DNA of 64,000 bases, taken from Diaporthe sp. PMI_573. Lineage: Eukaryota > Ascomycota > Sordariomycetes > Diaporthales > Diaporthaceae. Shown piece by piece: positions 1-12,740 of this stretch. The stretch is from assembly GCA_021399435.1 (NCBI GenBank), contig JAJTUP010000001.1:2976001-3040000 (forward strand), written 5' to 3'. Every line of letters starts with the position of its first letter. Within the stretch, counting starts at the first letter, position 1. The notes below the pieces were generated by a model, which was not told where the DNA came from, did no database searches, and was given only the letters and a program-made list of their open reading frames with translations. The translations under genes were made by a program, and so were the position numbers.

Positions 1-1068
1 AGAGGGGAGGGGACAGGTGGTGGAGTCGAGGCGAAGCGAGGCGAGTTGAGAAGTCAATGGAGTTGGAAGAAATCAAATCGAGCTGGGCCAGGAGCGAGGG
101 CCTCGCCCATGCTGCCATGGTCGGACCTTGGCTGATGTCCAGGGCAAAGGGGGGAACCAGACTAGCGACCGAGGGTATCAACAAAAATGATGTGCGGTGG
201 CATTATAATACGTGACGACGTATAAACATGAATATAGTCAACGTCAAAGAGCAAATAGTTCAGGCGGGAAGCGCAGGGTGTGCATGGTGCACATGGTGGG
301 CAGGGCGGGCTCAGCACAGCCGTCTGGCGCTTTGAAGATGCGCCACTGCAGCCGGGGCAGCTGGGGCACCTTGAGGAACCCAGCGGGCCGACAGATACTT
401 ACAGAGGTAGCTACCTAGATACCGAGATAGGTGTATATACGGCCTAGATGGCGCATGTACATACTCATAGTAATGAGCCGGCAGACTACATACCTTTAGT
501 ATCTAGGTGGTCGTCTGCGATATAGGCAGATTGATAAAGTCTGGCCCTCTACACAGTACCTAGGTAAGTTACCTACCTACCTGCCACTGCCATCCATCCC
601 AAGCCATCCAAGCCACGGCCACCATCATCCTAAGTCAAACGGTTGCCCCACCCCCTCTGCACTAATCCTTGCACTGGCACTGCTTTCCAAGGTTGGTGCC
701 TCTGGCACCCTGTTCCTTGTGCCCTGGTAGATACCTGGGCAAGTACCGTAGACCAGAGTGGGCCTGCCCTCCTGCATGCCTGCTCACTTTTCTGTGTATC
801 CATGCAGCCGAATCAAGAGGACGGACGGGAGGAAGACTGGGCAGGAGAGGAGAGCACGAACCAAACGAAACGAAACAAAGAGCAACTCTTCCCCATATCC
901 CCATATCCCCGTACCCCTGCCTGCCCATCACGTCGATGCTCAACGGTCGTGGCCATGGCCCCACCCTTCGCCACCACCCCCCCACCCCCCTCAGCTCGTC
1001 CAGGGCTCGATAGCCGTCCAGGCGCGAGCTGGAAAAAAGTGCATCTACTGTACATCTGCGTCCTGTCC

Positions 1069-1130
1069 GTGTCTGTGTCTGTGTCTGTGTCTGTGTCCGC
1101 GTATGCGCCTGCGCCTGCGCCTGCACCTGG
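1069..1130. repeat. Hexanucleotide array GTGTCT/GCGCCT
   Basis: Five tandem GTGTCT-like units run from 1069 to 1098 and pass into GCGCCT units up to about 1130. All frames across it read as alternating dipeptides (SV, AP or DT), so the long frames here come from the repeat. Confidence 0.85.
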
Positions 1131-1410
1131 ACTACCTACACCTGCAGCGCCTGCAGTCTGCAGTCTGCACCTGCACCTGCAACTACCTATGGTTGCCCTT
1201 TGAGCTGCGCAGGTGGGGTTCTTGGTCCACGGGTCCCCGTGCCTCCCCGCCCATGTATCTCTGTCCCCAGTCTGGTGGTGGGATACTCGACGGACCGGCT
1301 GCATAACTACTTGGGCAGGTGAGGTGTTGTGCAATGCTTGTATGTAGACCAGGTATATCACTCGCTTGTCCTGTGTGCACTCTTTTATCTCCCCTGCCTC
1401 TCCGGCCTCT

Positions 1411-1460
1411 GCCTGTGCCTGTGCCTGCGCCTGCGCCTGTGCCTGCGACTGCGACAGCGA
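1411..1460. repeat. Second hexanucleotide array, GCCTGT/GCCTGC
   Basis: About eight GCCTGT or GCCTGC units in tandem decay to GCGACT and GCGACA. The unit resembles the 1069-1130 array, so both probably arose by slippage in the same pyrimidine-rich leader. Confidence 0.8.
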
Positions 1461-2384
1461 CTTGCGGCCCCGTATGGTACCCTCGCAACCTCAGCACGTC
1501 GCCCTCCTCCCTCATTTGGCACAGCTGCAGCTCCAGCTACGGCTCCAGATCCCATCAATCGCACATGAGCATGCAGCCAGCCCTCCTGCCCCATCCCGTC
1601 TCCATTTATCTATCGCTACCCTGCCTGCCTGCCTCGACTGAATCGCCTTGCGCCACACGCTGCCTCGGTCTTGTCCTCGGTTCTCATCTTCACACCCTCA
1701 ACACCCATCCCATTCCCATCCTCGCCTGTTCTCCTTGTCCCCTTCTTTCTCCTCTGCCCCCTCCTGCCCTACACTCGGCCTCGCCAATACGCTTGCTGCC
1801 GTCCTACGACAAGACTCACTCCTTCATCACGCGCCATGCCATCCTCATGTGTCTGATATCTTCCTCGCCTTCCAATGAGTCCGCGCAAGAAACGGCGAAT
1901 CAATCTCCTTCGGCTACCAAATGGATCTGCTTTCCATTCTGATCATCTTGACTTGTTGAAGCACCGGCGAGGACAGGACGAGAAATACCGGCATCGGCCG
2001 AACTATTTTGTGTGTACCAACAAGGCCAACCCAACGGCGGCTAGTGATCAACCGAGCAGGGCTGGACAAGATTATCGGACTGTGACTCGAGTCGGCTCGG
2101 CCTGTGTGAAGGGATGCCAGAACTGCATCCGAAGTGACGTTTAGGTCGGCTGCCCACCCCAAGACGCTGCATACGTTTCGAAGCTGGACCGGTTGATGAC
2201 CGTGGTGACAGCGAAGGCGAAGCGAGAGGCAAGATATTAAGTAAAAAAGAAAACTACTGCTGAGACCACACCTCAAACACCTCCGACAAGGCGGACGCAT
2301 CCCGACTCCACGCCGCCCGCTGATTCCGACCATCGTCTTGGCGCCGCCGTACGGCCGCCGGAGCGCCGGCCGTGTTAAGGCCTC

Positions 2385-5300
2385 ATGGCCTCCGAAAACC
2401 TCGGGCCTGCCCACACAGTCACCTCCGCTTCCCGGCTGGATCGCGACACCTCCACCCCCATCACTACCACTGCTCCTGGGCCCTCTTGGGGCCCAGGTTT
2501 TGGGTTTTCCGCTTCCTCTGCCTCATTGCATGGTCACGCCCCTGGTCACAGCCAGGGCCAGGCTTCAGCTTCCGCCTCCAGCCCTGCCCACGACTCCTCC
2601 CTCGACCCGACTATCAGAGCTCTTCTTGACCAGCAAGCCGAGATCGAAGCCAAAATTGCTGCTCTGCTGCCCCGGAAGCACGGCCCAGACTTCAAGGTCG
2701 AACTCGCCATGCTGCGGCACAAGCTCAAATCCCTGCGCACTTTCGCCGATGACAATCGTAAGCAAGCACTCTGCATTTCTCTGACTCCCGACCGAACTGG
2801 CCTTGAATACCATTTTAGCTCTGAACGTACCCCTCCTTGGTGCCCCTCCGTCTGATGTTGTAGCATATCAGATATATCCGATAAGATTCCGGTCTTGTTT
2901 GAGATCGAGGATGCCAGAGCACTCCAGTACCAGTGTGAGTGTATCGAGACGGCTTGTCTAGAACAAGGTACGTCCTGGATTCCCGAGCTTTTTTATCACA
3001 TACGGGGCCGTAGCCCTGTTCTATACTGATACAAGCAAATAGGTCTGGATCTCCACGAGCAGAGGGTAAATGAGGGTTTGAAACTTTACTATCGACACGA
3101 TGCTCCGGCTGGGTACGAAGCATGGCTGGATCGGAATTTATCGCACTTTGATCCGATTACCCGGGGTTGGCGATTGAGCGACAGCCTCCCATCAAAGTCA
3201 CGCGGTTCTCGATCTTTCAAGTGTTGGGATGAAAGGTGCTTCCACTACGTGTACGGTTTCCCGAGCCAAGAGGAGCGAGATCAGCACAGCAGGGACCATC
3301 TGGTGTCGTCCAAACGAGATTCCGGGTTGTTTGTCGGCGGCACACCACCAGTGCTATCTCACCAGCCGGCCCATCACCGCAACTACAGCAATGAGTATCC
3401 GAAAAACTCGTCGCCCCTTTATTTGCCACGGCCTAGTGGCAGCTTACAGCTCTCAACATCCCCAGTTCCCGGGCCTTCTCGCGACCCCAGAGACTCATTC
3501 AGGTCCTATTCATTCACTTCAGAGCCCACATCCTCAAAGAGAGATTTGCGAGGGTCGGTCGACTCCGAAGTCGACCCTCTCCTCCCACCTCTGAAGCGAA
3601 GCCGTGTTGGACAATCCAGGCTAGAGTCTATCGAGGAGCTCAGGCTGCTGCGCGATGTTAAGCCATGCCTCCGATGCAAAATAGCAAGGAAGGGGGTAAG
3701 CATCGTCCTCCAAGTGTCCCTGATGTGTGCTGTTTCTAATGGCGCAGTGCGACTCGAATGATCCATGCTCCTACTGCCTGGATCAGATGGACCCTCCCTC
3801 TGGTGGCTTCTGGGCTGTCCTCGGTTGTCATAGAGGACCCCTCAGTGCTTTCGCTGAGACTCTGGTGCCAAGTTCGTCACGTTCGACCCAAATTGCAGCT
3901 GCTGCATCAACTGACGAAAGACTAGTATCAATTTCACCGCGACAAAGTCAAACTCCGCTTGCCTCTCCGCTTGTACCAAGGCGAAACATGAATGAATACC
4001 TCGAACAAGCATACCGAGTCAATCCCGACTTATCGCGTCTGGTGCAACACAACCTCGATTTCAATGACAGTTTCTGGTGGTCTGAAGACCTTTCAAAGCT
4101 ATCGCCATCCAGCAAATCTGTGTCATCCTTCCAGCGAGAACCAGTTGAAAGGCTACCACCCTTACTGTTAGTTCTTGCGGCCAGTTGGAACATGAGCGGG
4201 ACGGCGTACAATTTCTGGAAGCTTCTCAGGCTGAGCAGATACATATCGCCCGATAGGGAGGCTGAAGCCGTGACGTTTCCGGTGCTATACCGAGCCAAGT
4301 TGCTGCTCAGAGAAGTCTTGTTTTACGACTTGCAGCAAGCGGATCCCTCAATACAAGCAGAAGCGAATGTCTTGCAGACACGCTCAGCGTGCGATGACTC
4401 TACCAACCATGGAAGATATCGAATGCTATACAACTGCATGACTGAATTCCTACACTTATTTGAGAACATCACACTGAGTGGCGCCCCCATCGATCCAAGG
4501 ACCTGGGTTTCTATCTTCGTGTCATTGTGTTTGTTCAGTGTTGTGCGGACTGTGCTCGTGGATATTTCTTCCTCCAGTTCGAGACCCAGTCCTCTGTCGG
4601 GTTCCACCGCGGTCTCGAATGCAGCAACTATGACAGGTGTCTACAAGGCATTGGTCAGTGCATTTGACGCTGCGTCGCCAATGCTACTCGACGACTATCA
4701 CCTGGCTATGAGTGAGGACGATCGCGCGCTTTTCAACATGTTGTACGACATTACGAAGAAAGAATCCTGGAACGAGCAACGCATGACAACGACCAAACAA
4801 TTCTTGCTGCTACTTGGGGACATTGACAGCAATGGTCTGTTCGCGAACGGATTCATCAGGCAGAGAACACCAAGTCTTCGACCCGGGCGGCTCGCAACGA
4901 CATCCATACCAGGTTCTGGGGAGGGGCCTCAGCGACCTCTGCCAGAAGTCCGCCCTATCAGCGAACACTGGAACGCAAATGGCGGGCTGCCGGGAGGGAC
5001 CGCGTTTGCTCCTAGGCTCTTTTCTGATCCATCAATGATATCCCCACAATCGACTAGCCCAGCGCGAAGACACAGCGTTGCAGAAAGCCCTTTCTTTCGC
5101 GGGGAAGGTACGGGGCTGACCTCACCGATTGCCGCGACTAGGATCAGACCATCATACCAACGACCACCACTTCGCAGAGTCTACTGCGCGAAGTGCAATG
5201 AGTATCCCGAAGGGTTCCGAGGCGAGCACGAGCTCCGAAGGCACAACGACGCAAAGCACGCTGCTCTTGTGAAGAGGTGGGTGTGCTCTGAACCACAGAT

Positions 5301-6837
5301 TTATAGCCCTGGCTCACCACAGCCGGTGGTACCGTTGTCCAAGTGCAAGGCTTGCGTCACCCAGAAACGTTATGGCGCCTACTACAACGCAGCAGCTCAC
5401 TTGCGGAGAGCGCATTTCAATCCTCACAGGGGTGGTAAGGCGAGCGGGGACTGGCCACCGATGACAATTTTGAAGGACTGGATGAAGGAGGTTAGACAGT
5501 CGGTGGATGTCAACGATCAGGAGTCAGACAGCGGTGAGGATGACGGTGATTTTAAGCAGCGATCCGAAGCCGTGTCTCCGCGAAGCGGCCGCCGATCTCC
5601 AATCCTTGAAGTACCCAGGCTCGCTCCAGCACCTCCTTCTTCAGCTCATGGCTTGCCTGCTCATCTCCTGGCTGCGCAGCGAGGTCCTCATCTGGGAGCC
5701 CCGTTCCTGGAGATACCACCCCTCGCTACGCCGGCAACAATCAATTTCCAAACGAGCCCGATTCAAGGTACCACCACGAATTTTGCCAGCATTGCAAGCA
5801 TTCACAGACTCGATGAGGTGCCTGCTTCAAATCGCAACCGATGTCCACACCCACAGTGCGGGCGGGTTTTCAAAGACCTCGCAGCCCATATGTTGACTCA
5901 CATGGAGGAAAGACCGGAGAAGTGTCCGATCGAGACATGCGAGTACCATACGAAAGGATTCGCCAGAAAGTACGACAAGAACCGACATGCCTTGACGCAC
6001 TACAAGGGCACCATGGTTTGTCCCTTTTGCCCTGGACCCGGAACCGCGTACGAGAAGTCTTTCAACCGCGCCGATGTCTTCAAGCGACATCTGACGGCCG
6101 TTCACAATGTCGAACAGACGCCGCCGAATAGTCGTAAGCAATTGGCCTTTAGCAGCTCCTCGTCCGCGGCATCGTCGAAAGATGGGGGTGCGGCTCTATC
6201 TCGCGGGACCACCAGTGCAGGTGCAACTGCGAAATGTTCCATCTGTCACACCCAGTTTTTCACGGCTCAAGATTTCTATGAGCACCTGGACGATTGCGTC
6301 CTCAATGTCATCGTCCCGTCTACGACTCCACGATCCTCGACATCGACCACGGGCCCTAATACTGGTGTTATGAGCAATACAAGTAGTACTGTTCCGAGCA
6401 GCGCCGCGACCAGTGCTGCGACCAGTGTTGGCCAGGATTCCGCTCTTCTCCGAACGCCGACGACGGCGGGCTCAGCACAGGAGCAGGAACTCGATTTTCA
6501 ATACCATACCGGCCGCGGAGTCCAGTCAGGGACGACTTCAGTTGACTATCGGGACAAAAGACGGCAAAGATCTAACATTGACGGAGCGGCGGCTTCTCCC
6601 CAGTCGCCACCCGCACAGTACCAAGCCTCCACTCCTGTTGAACCAAAGGAGCAAAAAGATGAGCCCAGTGAGAAGATCGAACAAGATGAATCTCGGTCGT
6701 CACGGGGCTCGACTTCTCAGTCAGAAAGGCGTGATGACACAGGTCCAGCCACGGAGGAACGCCCTCGCGTGCTGGCCGTCGAGGTCAAGCTTGGCTCGCC
6801 GTTCTCGCCGGAAAGGCCCAACACAGAAGACCCATGA
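2385..6837 (+). CDS. C2H2 zinc-finger protein with Zn2Cys6-like cluster
   Basis: Exons read as 2385-2757, 2872-2967, 3043-3695 and 3748-6837, giving 1403 residues. The frame is continuous across all three introns (donors GTAAGC, GTACGT, GTAAGC). At residues 365-401 the order is C-x2-C-x6-C-x5-C-x2-C-x16-C. The first five cysteines match the fungal Zn2Cys6 spacing, although the last gap is longer than usual and the third Cys is the first codon of exon 4. Classical C2H2 fingers lie near residues 853-880 and as a cluster at 1073-1161, with a C-terminal CxxC...H finger near 1205. The tail is Ser/Thr-rich with acidic and basic stretches. A nuclear DNA-binding role is inferred from the fingers. I do not recognise a characterised orthologue. 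The start at 2385 is the first ATG of a frame running into the conserved region. Confidence 0.85.
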
Positions 6838-7536
6838 TCTGGACGCCGGGACAATGCCCAACATAATTATGCCACACGTGGCTTACTCCTTTTTTCTCTC
6901 ATATTCCCCTTAACAAGTCTTCGAGCACTTGGTTATATAGTTTATTATTATTTTGTTATCATCATCATCACCCCTACCCATATTATTCTTCACGGGACGG
7001 GCGTTTGGGCAGACATCTTTAGCTCTTCATACGTCTTTCGGCGCCAGATACTACTGTCTGTCGTTTCCTACTTTAGAAGTCACTTAGGCAAGGCATGTAC
7101 CGATGATACCAAGGCTGATGATAATCTGGGAGGTTTAGATAGAAATGTGATACGAAATGACCAACAATGGACCAAGGTCCTTCCACACGTCGATGGGAGT
7201 AGGCTACCATTTCGATGAGCTCCCATGCCGGTGGTGAGACGAAGAGAGCAAACTCGGAAGATAAAACTACGGTGTAGACTGTGTAGGCACCGGGCTATGA
7301 CTTCCCATCCGCGTGTCCACTGATTTCCCGTGCAAGTCTCGAGTTTATACCCATCCCGATGATCGCCCTTGAGGGCGCGTCCTAGATCTCGACCTGGAAC
7401 GCGTGGGAAAGAAATCAGTTGGGTCTTACTGCAAGAGCTGTTCAGCCTGCTCTTTTGTATTCTATTCTTTTTTGTGACAATGACAGTCCTGTCCACTATA
7501 TATACAAGCCCAGATTTTAGCAGGAAAAGGTGACCA
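6838..7536. other. Convergent 3' flank
   Basis: This stretch lies tail to tail between the zinc-finger gene and HEM14. It contains an AT-rich run near 6930-6975 (TTATTATTATTTTG, ATCATCATCATC) suited to 3' UTR and polyadenylation. I see no gene. Confidence 0.6.
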
Positions 7537-9669
7537 CTAAGATGGCCAACCATGACCGTCCGGAACAGCCTTGTTCCCAAAGCGGTACGGCATCTCCCTC
7601 CTGTTGCGCAGGCGGTAGGTCTCATTCCTCCCGGCGAAGCGCGCCAGGCCCGTGGGCCCTACGTGCACCATGTCATACTCGGTCCCGTCCTCCAGCTTGT
7701 AGCCCTGGCCTGAGACCTGAAGCGCCATGTCACGGCCGGCCTTGAGGCTGGGCAGGACGCCCGGCGCGGTATAGGAGCTCCCGACGACGGCAAGGGTCCC
7801 GCGGAAGGCGTCGTAGAGCTCGGTGTTGGCCTGGGCCATGCGCTCCCGGTGGCCGACCAGGTGCTGGGGTATGCAGTCGCGGCAGACCTTGGTCGAAGTG
7901 AAGACGGGCTCCGTGGGCGGGATTCCCAGCTGGCGATGGACGGTGTCCATGGCCATCGCCGTGGCCTCCTTCTCGTCGGGCCATGAGTCGGCGTCCAGGT
8001 AGTCCCAGTAGTGACCGCCGAGCATGACGGTCAGTTTCGTGCCCGGTGCAGACTCGCGCTCGGGGACTTTGGCCGCCGCCTCGCGGTCTGAGTCGAAGAT
8101 GACACCCAACGCCGCGTGCGGGTTGTTTTCGGCGGGGACAGACTGCGGTATGAGGTAGCCGAATCCCGGATGGTCAGCGTTTAGGTTGAGATCGGGGTAC
8201 CATAGGTTCACAAGCTGGATCGTGACAGCCGTGCTATGATTTTTCAAGGTTGGGAGAGATTCGCCTGTGAGCTTGGCGAGGCTGCCGCTGTACAGACTCG
8301 ATATCACCTTGTCGTACTTTGTTTCACCAACCGCAGTCGCCCCGGCTTGTTCGGGTGCAGAGACGACTGCTTTTCCCTGCTCGTACCTGATAGATGTGAC
8401 CGGAATGCCCGTCTTGATAGTCACGTTCGGGTTGTTCTTCAGGGCATCGGCCAATGCATTTGTCAGAGTGCTGAAGCCGTTGCGGAAGCATATGTACCCG
8501 ACCTTGGGGTCGAAATAGTTGGCCAGCAGCAACGCAGACTCGTTTCTCACGGCGATGTCTCGGCCCGAGTAGAAATCATGGTCTTTGACCGCGACCAGGG
8601 GGGTTGCACCATGCGTCTCTTGTATGAGCGCTTGCTGAAACGTACCCTCCCGCATGCTCAGCTTCCAAACATCTCCGCCCCAGATGCCATGGATCAAGGC
8701 CGATTGGAGATTATCGACAAGATCGGGGCGGCCAAAAAGACCGGCGAAATGCTCGCCCATAGATACGTCCTTGAGGTCCGCGATGGCGAATGACCTATCG
8801 TTACGAGCCTCTGTCAATGCTCGCTGGGCTGCCTGGGCATTACGCGTGTTTTTCGCTAGGGCCGCATTTAATGTCCCTCTGAGAACACCAGCGAAGACAG
8901 GTTCGGTCAAAACCTTGTTTGCGACGCTCGCAAACCATTTCATCCTCCCAAAGAAATCCTTTGGGAGGTTACCTGGTATCTCGACCAGGTGGTCCGGATA
9001 GAAGACATAGCGGTTACTCAGCACAGGGTCGTCCTTGAACAGAGCAACCGACTCTTCGATCAGCTCCAGTTGTTCGATCTGACAGGCGTGTCAGCATGGG
9101 CACGGGACACAGGATTCTGAAGCGGAGTCGCAGGGCCGCCATACCAGGTCGTACAGCACGAAGTCCTCGTACCGCGTGAGGGAGGACTGGGGCGAGACGA
9201 CGCGGGCGCCACGCTCGAAGCTGATGGCCTCGTCAGTGCCCGCGAGGGTGGTGACCTCGACCTTCTCTGTGTCTATCCATCCTCCCACTCGGGCCTGAGA
9301 CTCGTAGATTGTGATTTTGGCGTCCGGGTGGAAGCGCGTCAAGTAGTAGGCGCTTGTGAGACCGGTCAGGCCACCCCCGAGGACGGCAATGTCGCTGGGC
9401 AGGCCGGAGCCCGATGCAGTCGCGTAACTCCTGCGGGTGCGAGAGAGCGGGACAGCATTGACCTCGAGCCAGCGGGGTCGTGTCGGGCGGGAAGCGGCGG
9501 CGGTGATGAGGGCGGGTGCAGAGCTCGAGAAGTGGCGGCTGATCTGGCGGGTGGCATGGCTGCCGGTTTGGCGAGGGTAGCTACAGGCCCGGACGGCATT
9601 GCAGCTCGTACGGGTACAGTGAGCCCTCAGAAGAGCTCTCGGAGCCTTGTTGGCGACATGGGGCACCAT
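7537..9669 (-). CDS. HEM14: Protoporphyrinogen oxidase, mitochondrial
   Basis: This is the FAD enzyme that oxidises protoporphyrinogen IX to protoporphyrin IX, the penultimate step of haem synthesis, at the mitochondrial inner membrane. Exon 1 is 9669-9145 and exon 2 is 9078-7537, with a 66-bp intron (GTATGG...CAG), giving 688 residues. The first 90 residues are rich in Arg, Ser and Ala with no acidic run, as in a mitochondrial presequence. The dinucleotide-binding motif VLGGGLTGL lies at about 96-104, followed by the ExxxxxGG element (YESQARVGGW). The body keeps the family pattern (RFGNxxxPDGH-type tail, GHRERMAQ segment). An ATG 60 bases upstream (9729) is in frame but adds a proline-rich stretch, so I prefer 9669. 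A run of 12 C on the coding strand lies just upstream of the start. Length is slightly above the usual 550-650. Confidence 0.93.
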
Positions 9670-12600
9670 ATCGTGGGATACTGGTTGGGGGGGGGGGTTC
9701 AATGTTGGTGGGATCCGAGGCGGCGTCATCGAAGCTCGACCTGCAAAGCCGCCCCAGCTCCTTGACAGGCAGGGATCATCAGCCCACGCCTGCCCTGTTC
9801 CTGCCTGCTGGGTAAGGCGGTACTGCGGTACCTAGGAACCTGGGCAGGACCACACCACAGAACCCCGTACTCTGTGCGCTTTTGCAGTCCGTGCTGCGAC
9901 GCCCGCCTCATCTTCATGACATGCTCATCCGAGATGCTTCGTTGTGGAAAGGTATGCATGGCCACAGCTGAAACGGGCACCGGACCACTCGGGCTCTTTC
10001 CTTGCCAATGTCTTGTTCCGCCAAACAGATGTCACCAGCAAGCCACAACCACGAGATAACATGTGCCCAGCCGTGCAACTCGACCACCAAGCAGCAGCAG
10101 CTCAGCTAGCAGATTGCGAGATGCAAGATAACAGGTACGAGGGGCCACGGCTGAGGGCAAGAGGCATCCCTGGCTTCGAGGTGGTCTGTCTCTCTACTGG
10201 GCGCTCCTTGACCCGGCCTGTTGGGTCAGGCCCTCTCGCGCCTACTTGTTACAGACGTCTCCTGCCCGGGTCACGGCCCGTGAGCCTATGAGGGAGGGAC
10301 CTGACTATTTGGCTGACATGCTTGTGAGGCTGAAGAAGGCAGCCCACTTGTCATGGCTGGACGAAGCCGTGGAGCATTGCGCCGACAACTTCCTCGACCT
10401 CCCCATGGGGTTGTCAGTGTGCTTCCGCACCTCCATGATCCCAACGTTCCCGCCTTGGTGTTGTTGGCCAGCTCAATCTTTGACAGCCTGCAACTCAACC
10501 TCGCCGAAATTGACCGCTTTGGAAACGCGGGATGGCGGTTCCACTATCCTGGTGTACATGGGAGGACCTTGAAATGGCGGGCTCGTGATCGGCCCTGCGG
10601 CAGACTTGGCTCTGCCTGTCCACCCTGCTATGTACAGCATGTACCGCAGTAGCGTGGGGGTACAATTCGCCCTGTCAGCAGTCAGCCCGCCCTCCCGCAA
10701 CAGGATTCCACGGTGAATCCCCAGTATGGGTTCCTCCTCGCTCTGCCAAATTCGACGCACGAGCGGACAGGCTGACAGGGCAGACGAGCAAAGATCTCAA
10801 GCCAAGGACTTCCTCAGAAATGCGTTTGCTTATAATAGCCATCCTGCTGTCCCACTATTGGAAAAGTAACCGGGCATGCAAGTGTCGTTTCTACTCTCTT
10901 CCATCCGAGGGACGTTGCGACTCTCGTTCCTCGGATCTCGAATGGGCGACGTGCAGAGACCGGCTGACCACGTCCGCGAGCCGGCCCCGCAACCCGGAAC
11001 CTAAGCCGACCCGACGCAATGCCCGTCAACCCTGCACAGAAGTCGGAACTCAGTCAACCCTTCATCGTGACGTTGACTACTCCCCTGAGATCTCGCCCGA
11101 GGGGCCTGGAGACAGACCGAGGTGGTGTAGTCTGCGTCTGCACAGGGGGTGGCGAAGGGGCAGCGACTGCTGCCGCTGTGCCGAGCTGTCTGCCCCTGGC
11201 AGCCCTAATAGCAGCTCCCGCAGTAGGACACATGGCCGTGGAAGGATGACGGACAGTGTTTCTAAACCTTCCAGAAAAAAACTCCGGCAGCAGCGTCCTA
11301 TTTCAAATGTGGCACCCCACTCAGGGCATCGTGATTCTCCCTTGTTCGTTTCGCTGTCGCCGAGAGTCGGGCCCTCTCTGTGACCCTCTCCAGCGTGGGA
11401 GTCCCCTAAGAAGGCCCCCAAATTTCAGCCTGACAGGCCGGAAAATGAGACAGAGCCTTGACCGCGGACCCCCACGCGCGACAGGGTTCCTCTTTCAATT
11501 CCCGTAACTTGGGTTCCAGGAGAGATTTTTTCCACCCGTCGGTCGGTCTTCGATTCTTACGTACTCACCAAGTCACGTCCCCTGACAGCTGAAGTCCACG
11601 AGCAGGGTCGCATGCAGGAATCGGATTGATCTGGATTGTCGGGCAACCACTCGTTGCTTGTCCAGAGTCGGACGCGGACGGACCAACTCGGTGGTGGTCG
11701 CAAGGGGAGGCAGAGACGCACTACGTAGCACCGAGTCTAAAAAGAGGATGGGAACGTGGGATTTGGCGCATTCCCCACAGTCTGCAAAGCCATCCCACGC
11801 TTCTCCAGACCCAAGATTGCGTCAATGTTGAGGCCTTGTCCTGGCTTTGTACCTCCGAGTACCCGCGCCAAACAATACCATCCACGAAACCTTGATTGGT
11901 GTGGAAAGCGGCACACACGACCAGCTGACAGAGTGTGACACAGGCGGACAAAGAGAGAATCCCGCACAACCTGCACAACATCCGCGCCCCAATCATTGCT
12001 TTGCAGGATTATGGAAGCCCGCAGAATGACCAACATCATGGGCATCATTGGCCATGCGAGCAGTACCCAAGCCCCAGCGAATCATGGTGTGCCGTTTTGC
12101 AAAATCCGGGGGATCCTCTCAGGCACGCATCCACACTGGTACGGTCCAGGCACTCTGGCACTGCACGAGAAGGAGGACTTGGACGCCTAGCGGCTTGCCT
12201 TGCCCGGTACATGGCTCAGCCCCGTCGATACCTACGGGCGACATCCCCCCGGCCCCCGACCCTAGTAGGTTGCACCCCAAACTTGCCCAGGAACAGGCTG
12301 GGGTTCCTACCTCATCGATGGCCTGCTGACGGCAGCGGTGGACTGGGAACGAGACTGGGACGGCTCGTCTCAACCTGAGGGCCGTCACTATTAGCACTTA
12401 TATAACTGCCCTGGTCGACCCAGCAGCCCCTTCCATGGCAGCCCCTTTGGTCCTTCCTCTCAAACCTAGTCTTAACTTTCCGATATTCCCTTCTAGAAGA
12501 ATCTACACACCACTCGCATCACCTTCAAGTCGATATCACTCCTGTAAAACCACCTTGTCCACCTGCCTCTTGTAGATTGGTTACACATCGCCCTGAGAGG

Positions 12601-12740
12601 AGGTTCAAGAAACGTTGGTTGCTCTTACGACAGCCTCAACGGATTCACCGGCCCGCAAACTCAAGAAATACTTGTGCCCACATTGAACAGACCGCAATTC
12701 GACAAACACGCAATCCGGTCCTACCAAAAATCCATCCATC
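9670..12740. other. Long divergent intergenic region
   Basis: About 3 kb between divergent HEM14 and gluconokinase. It holds only short frames without protein-like composition. A TATATAA box at 12399-12405 followed by a pyrimidine-rich leader probably belongs to the gluconokinase promoter. The G run at 9687-9698 lies in the HEM14 leader. Confidence 0.55.
12399..12405 (+). promoter_or_regulatory. TATA box, probable gluconokinase promoter
   Basis: TATATAA stands about 340 bases upstream of the gluconokinase ATG and is followed by a CT-rich leader (ACTTTCC, CCTTCTAG) typical of fungal transcription starts. The assignment is inferred from position. Confidence 0.45.

Larger units (their letters stand above)
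1..2384. other. Non-coding upstream region with simple repeats
   Basis: I see no convincing gene here. The stretch holds TACCTAGGTA-type motifs near 417-590, two hexanucleotide arrays (annotated separately) and a long pyrimidine-rich stretch from about 1580 to 1860 that is plausible promoter and 5' leader for the zinc-finger gene starting at 2385. The open frames in it translate to dipeptide repeats or low-complexity text. Confidence 0.6.

Noticed and set aside
643..1942. Several overlapping open frames of 100-200 codons on both strands
   Set aside because: They follow hexanucleotide arrays and pyrimidine-rich DNA. Their translations are dipeptide repeats without domain-like sequence.
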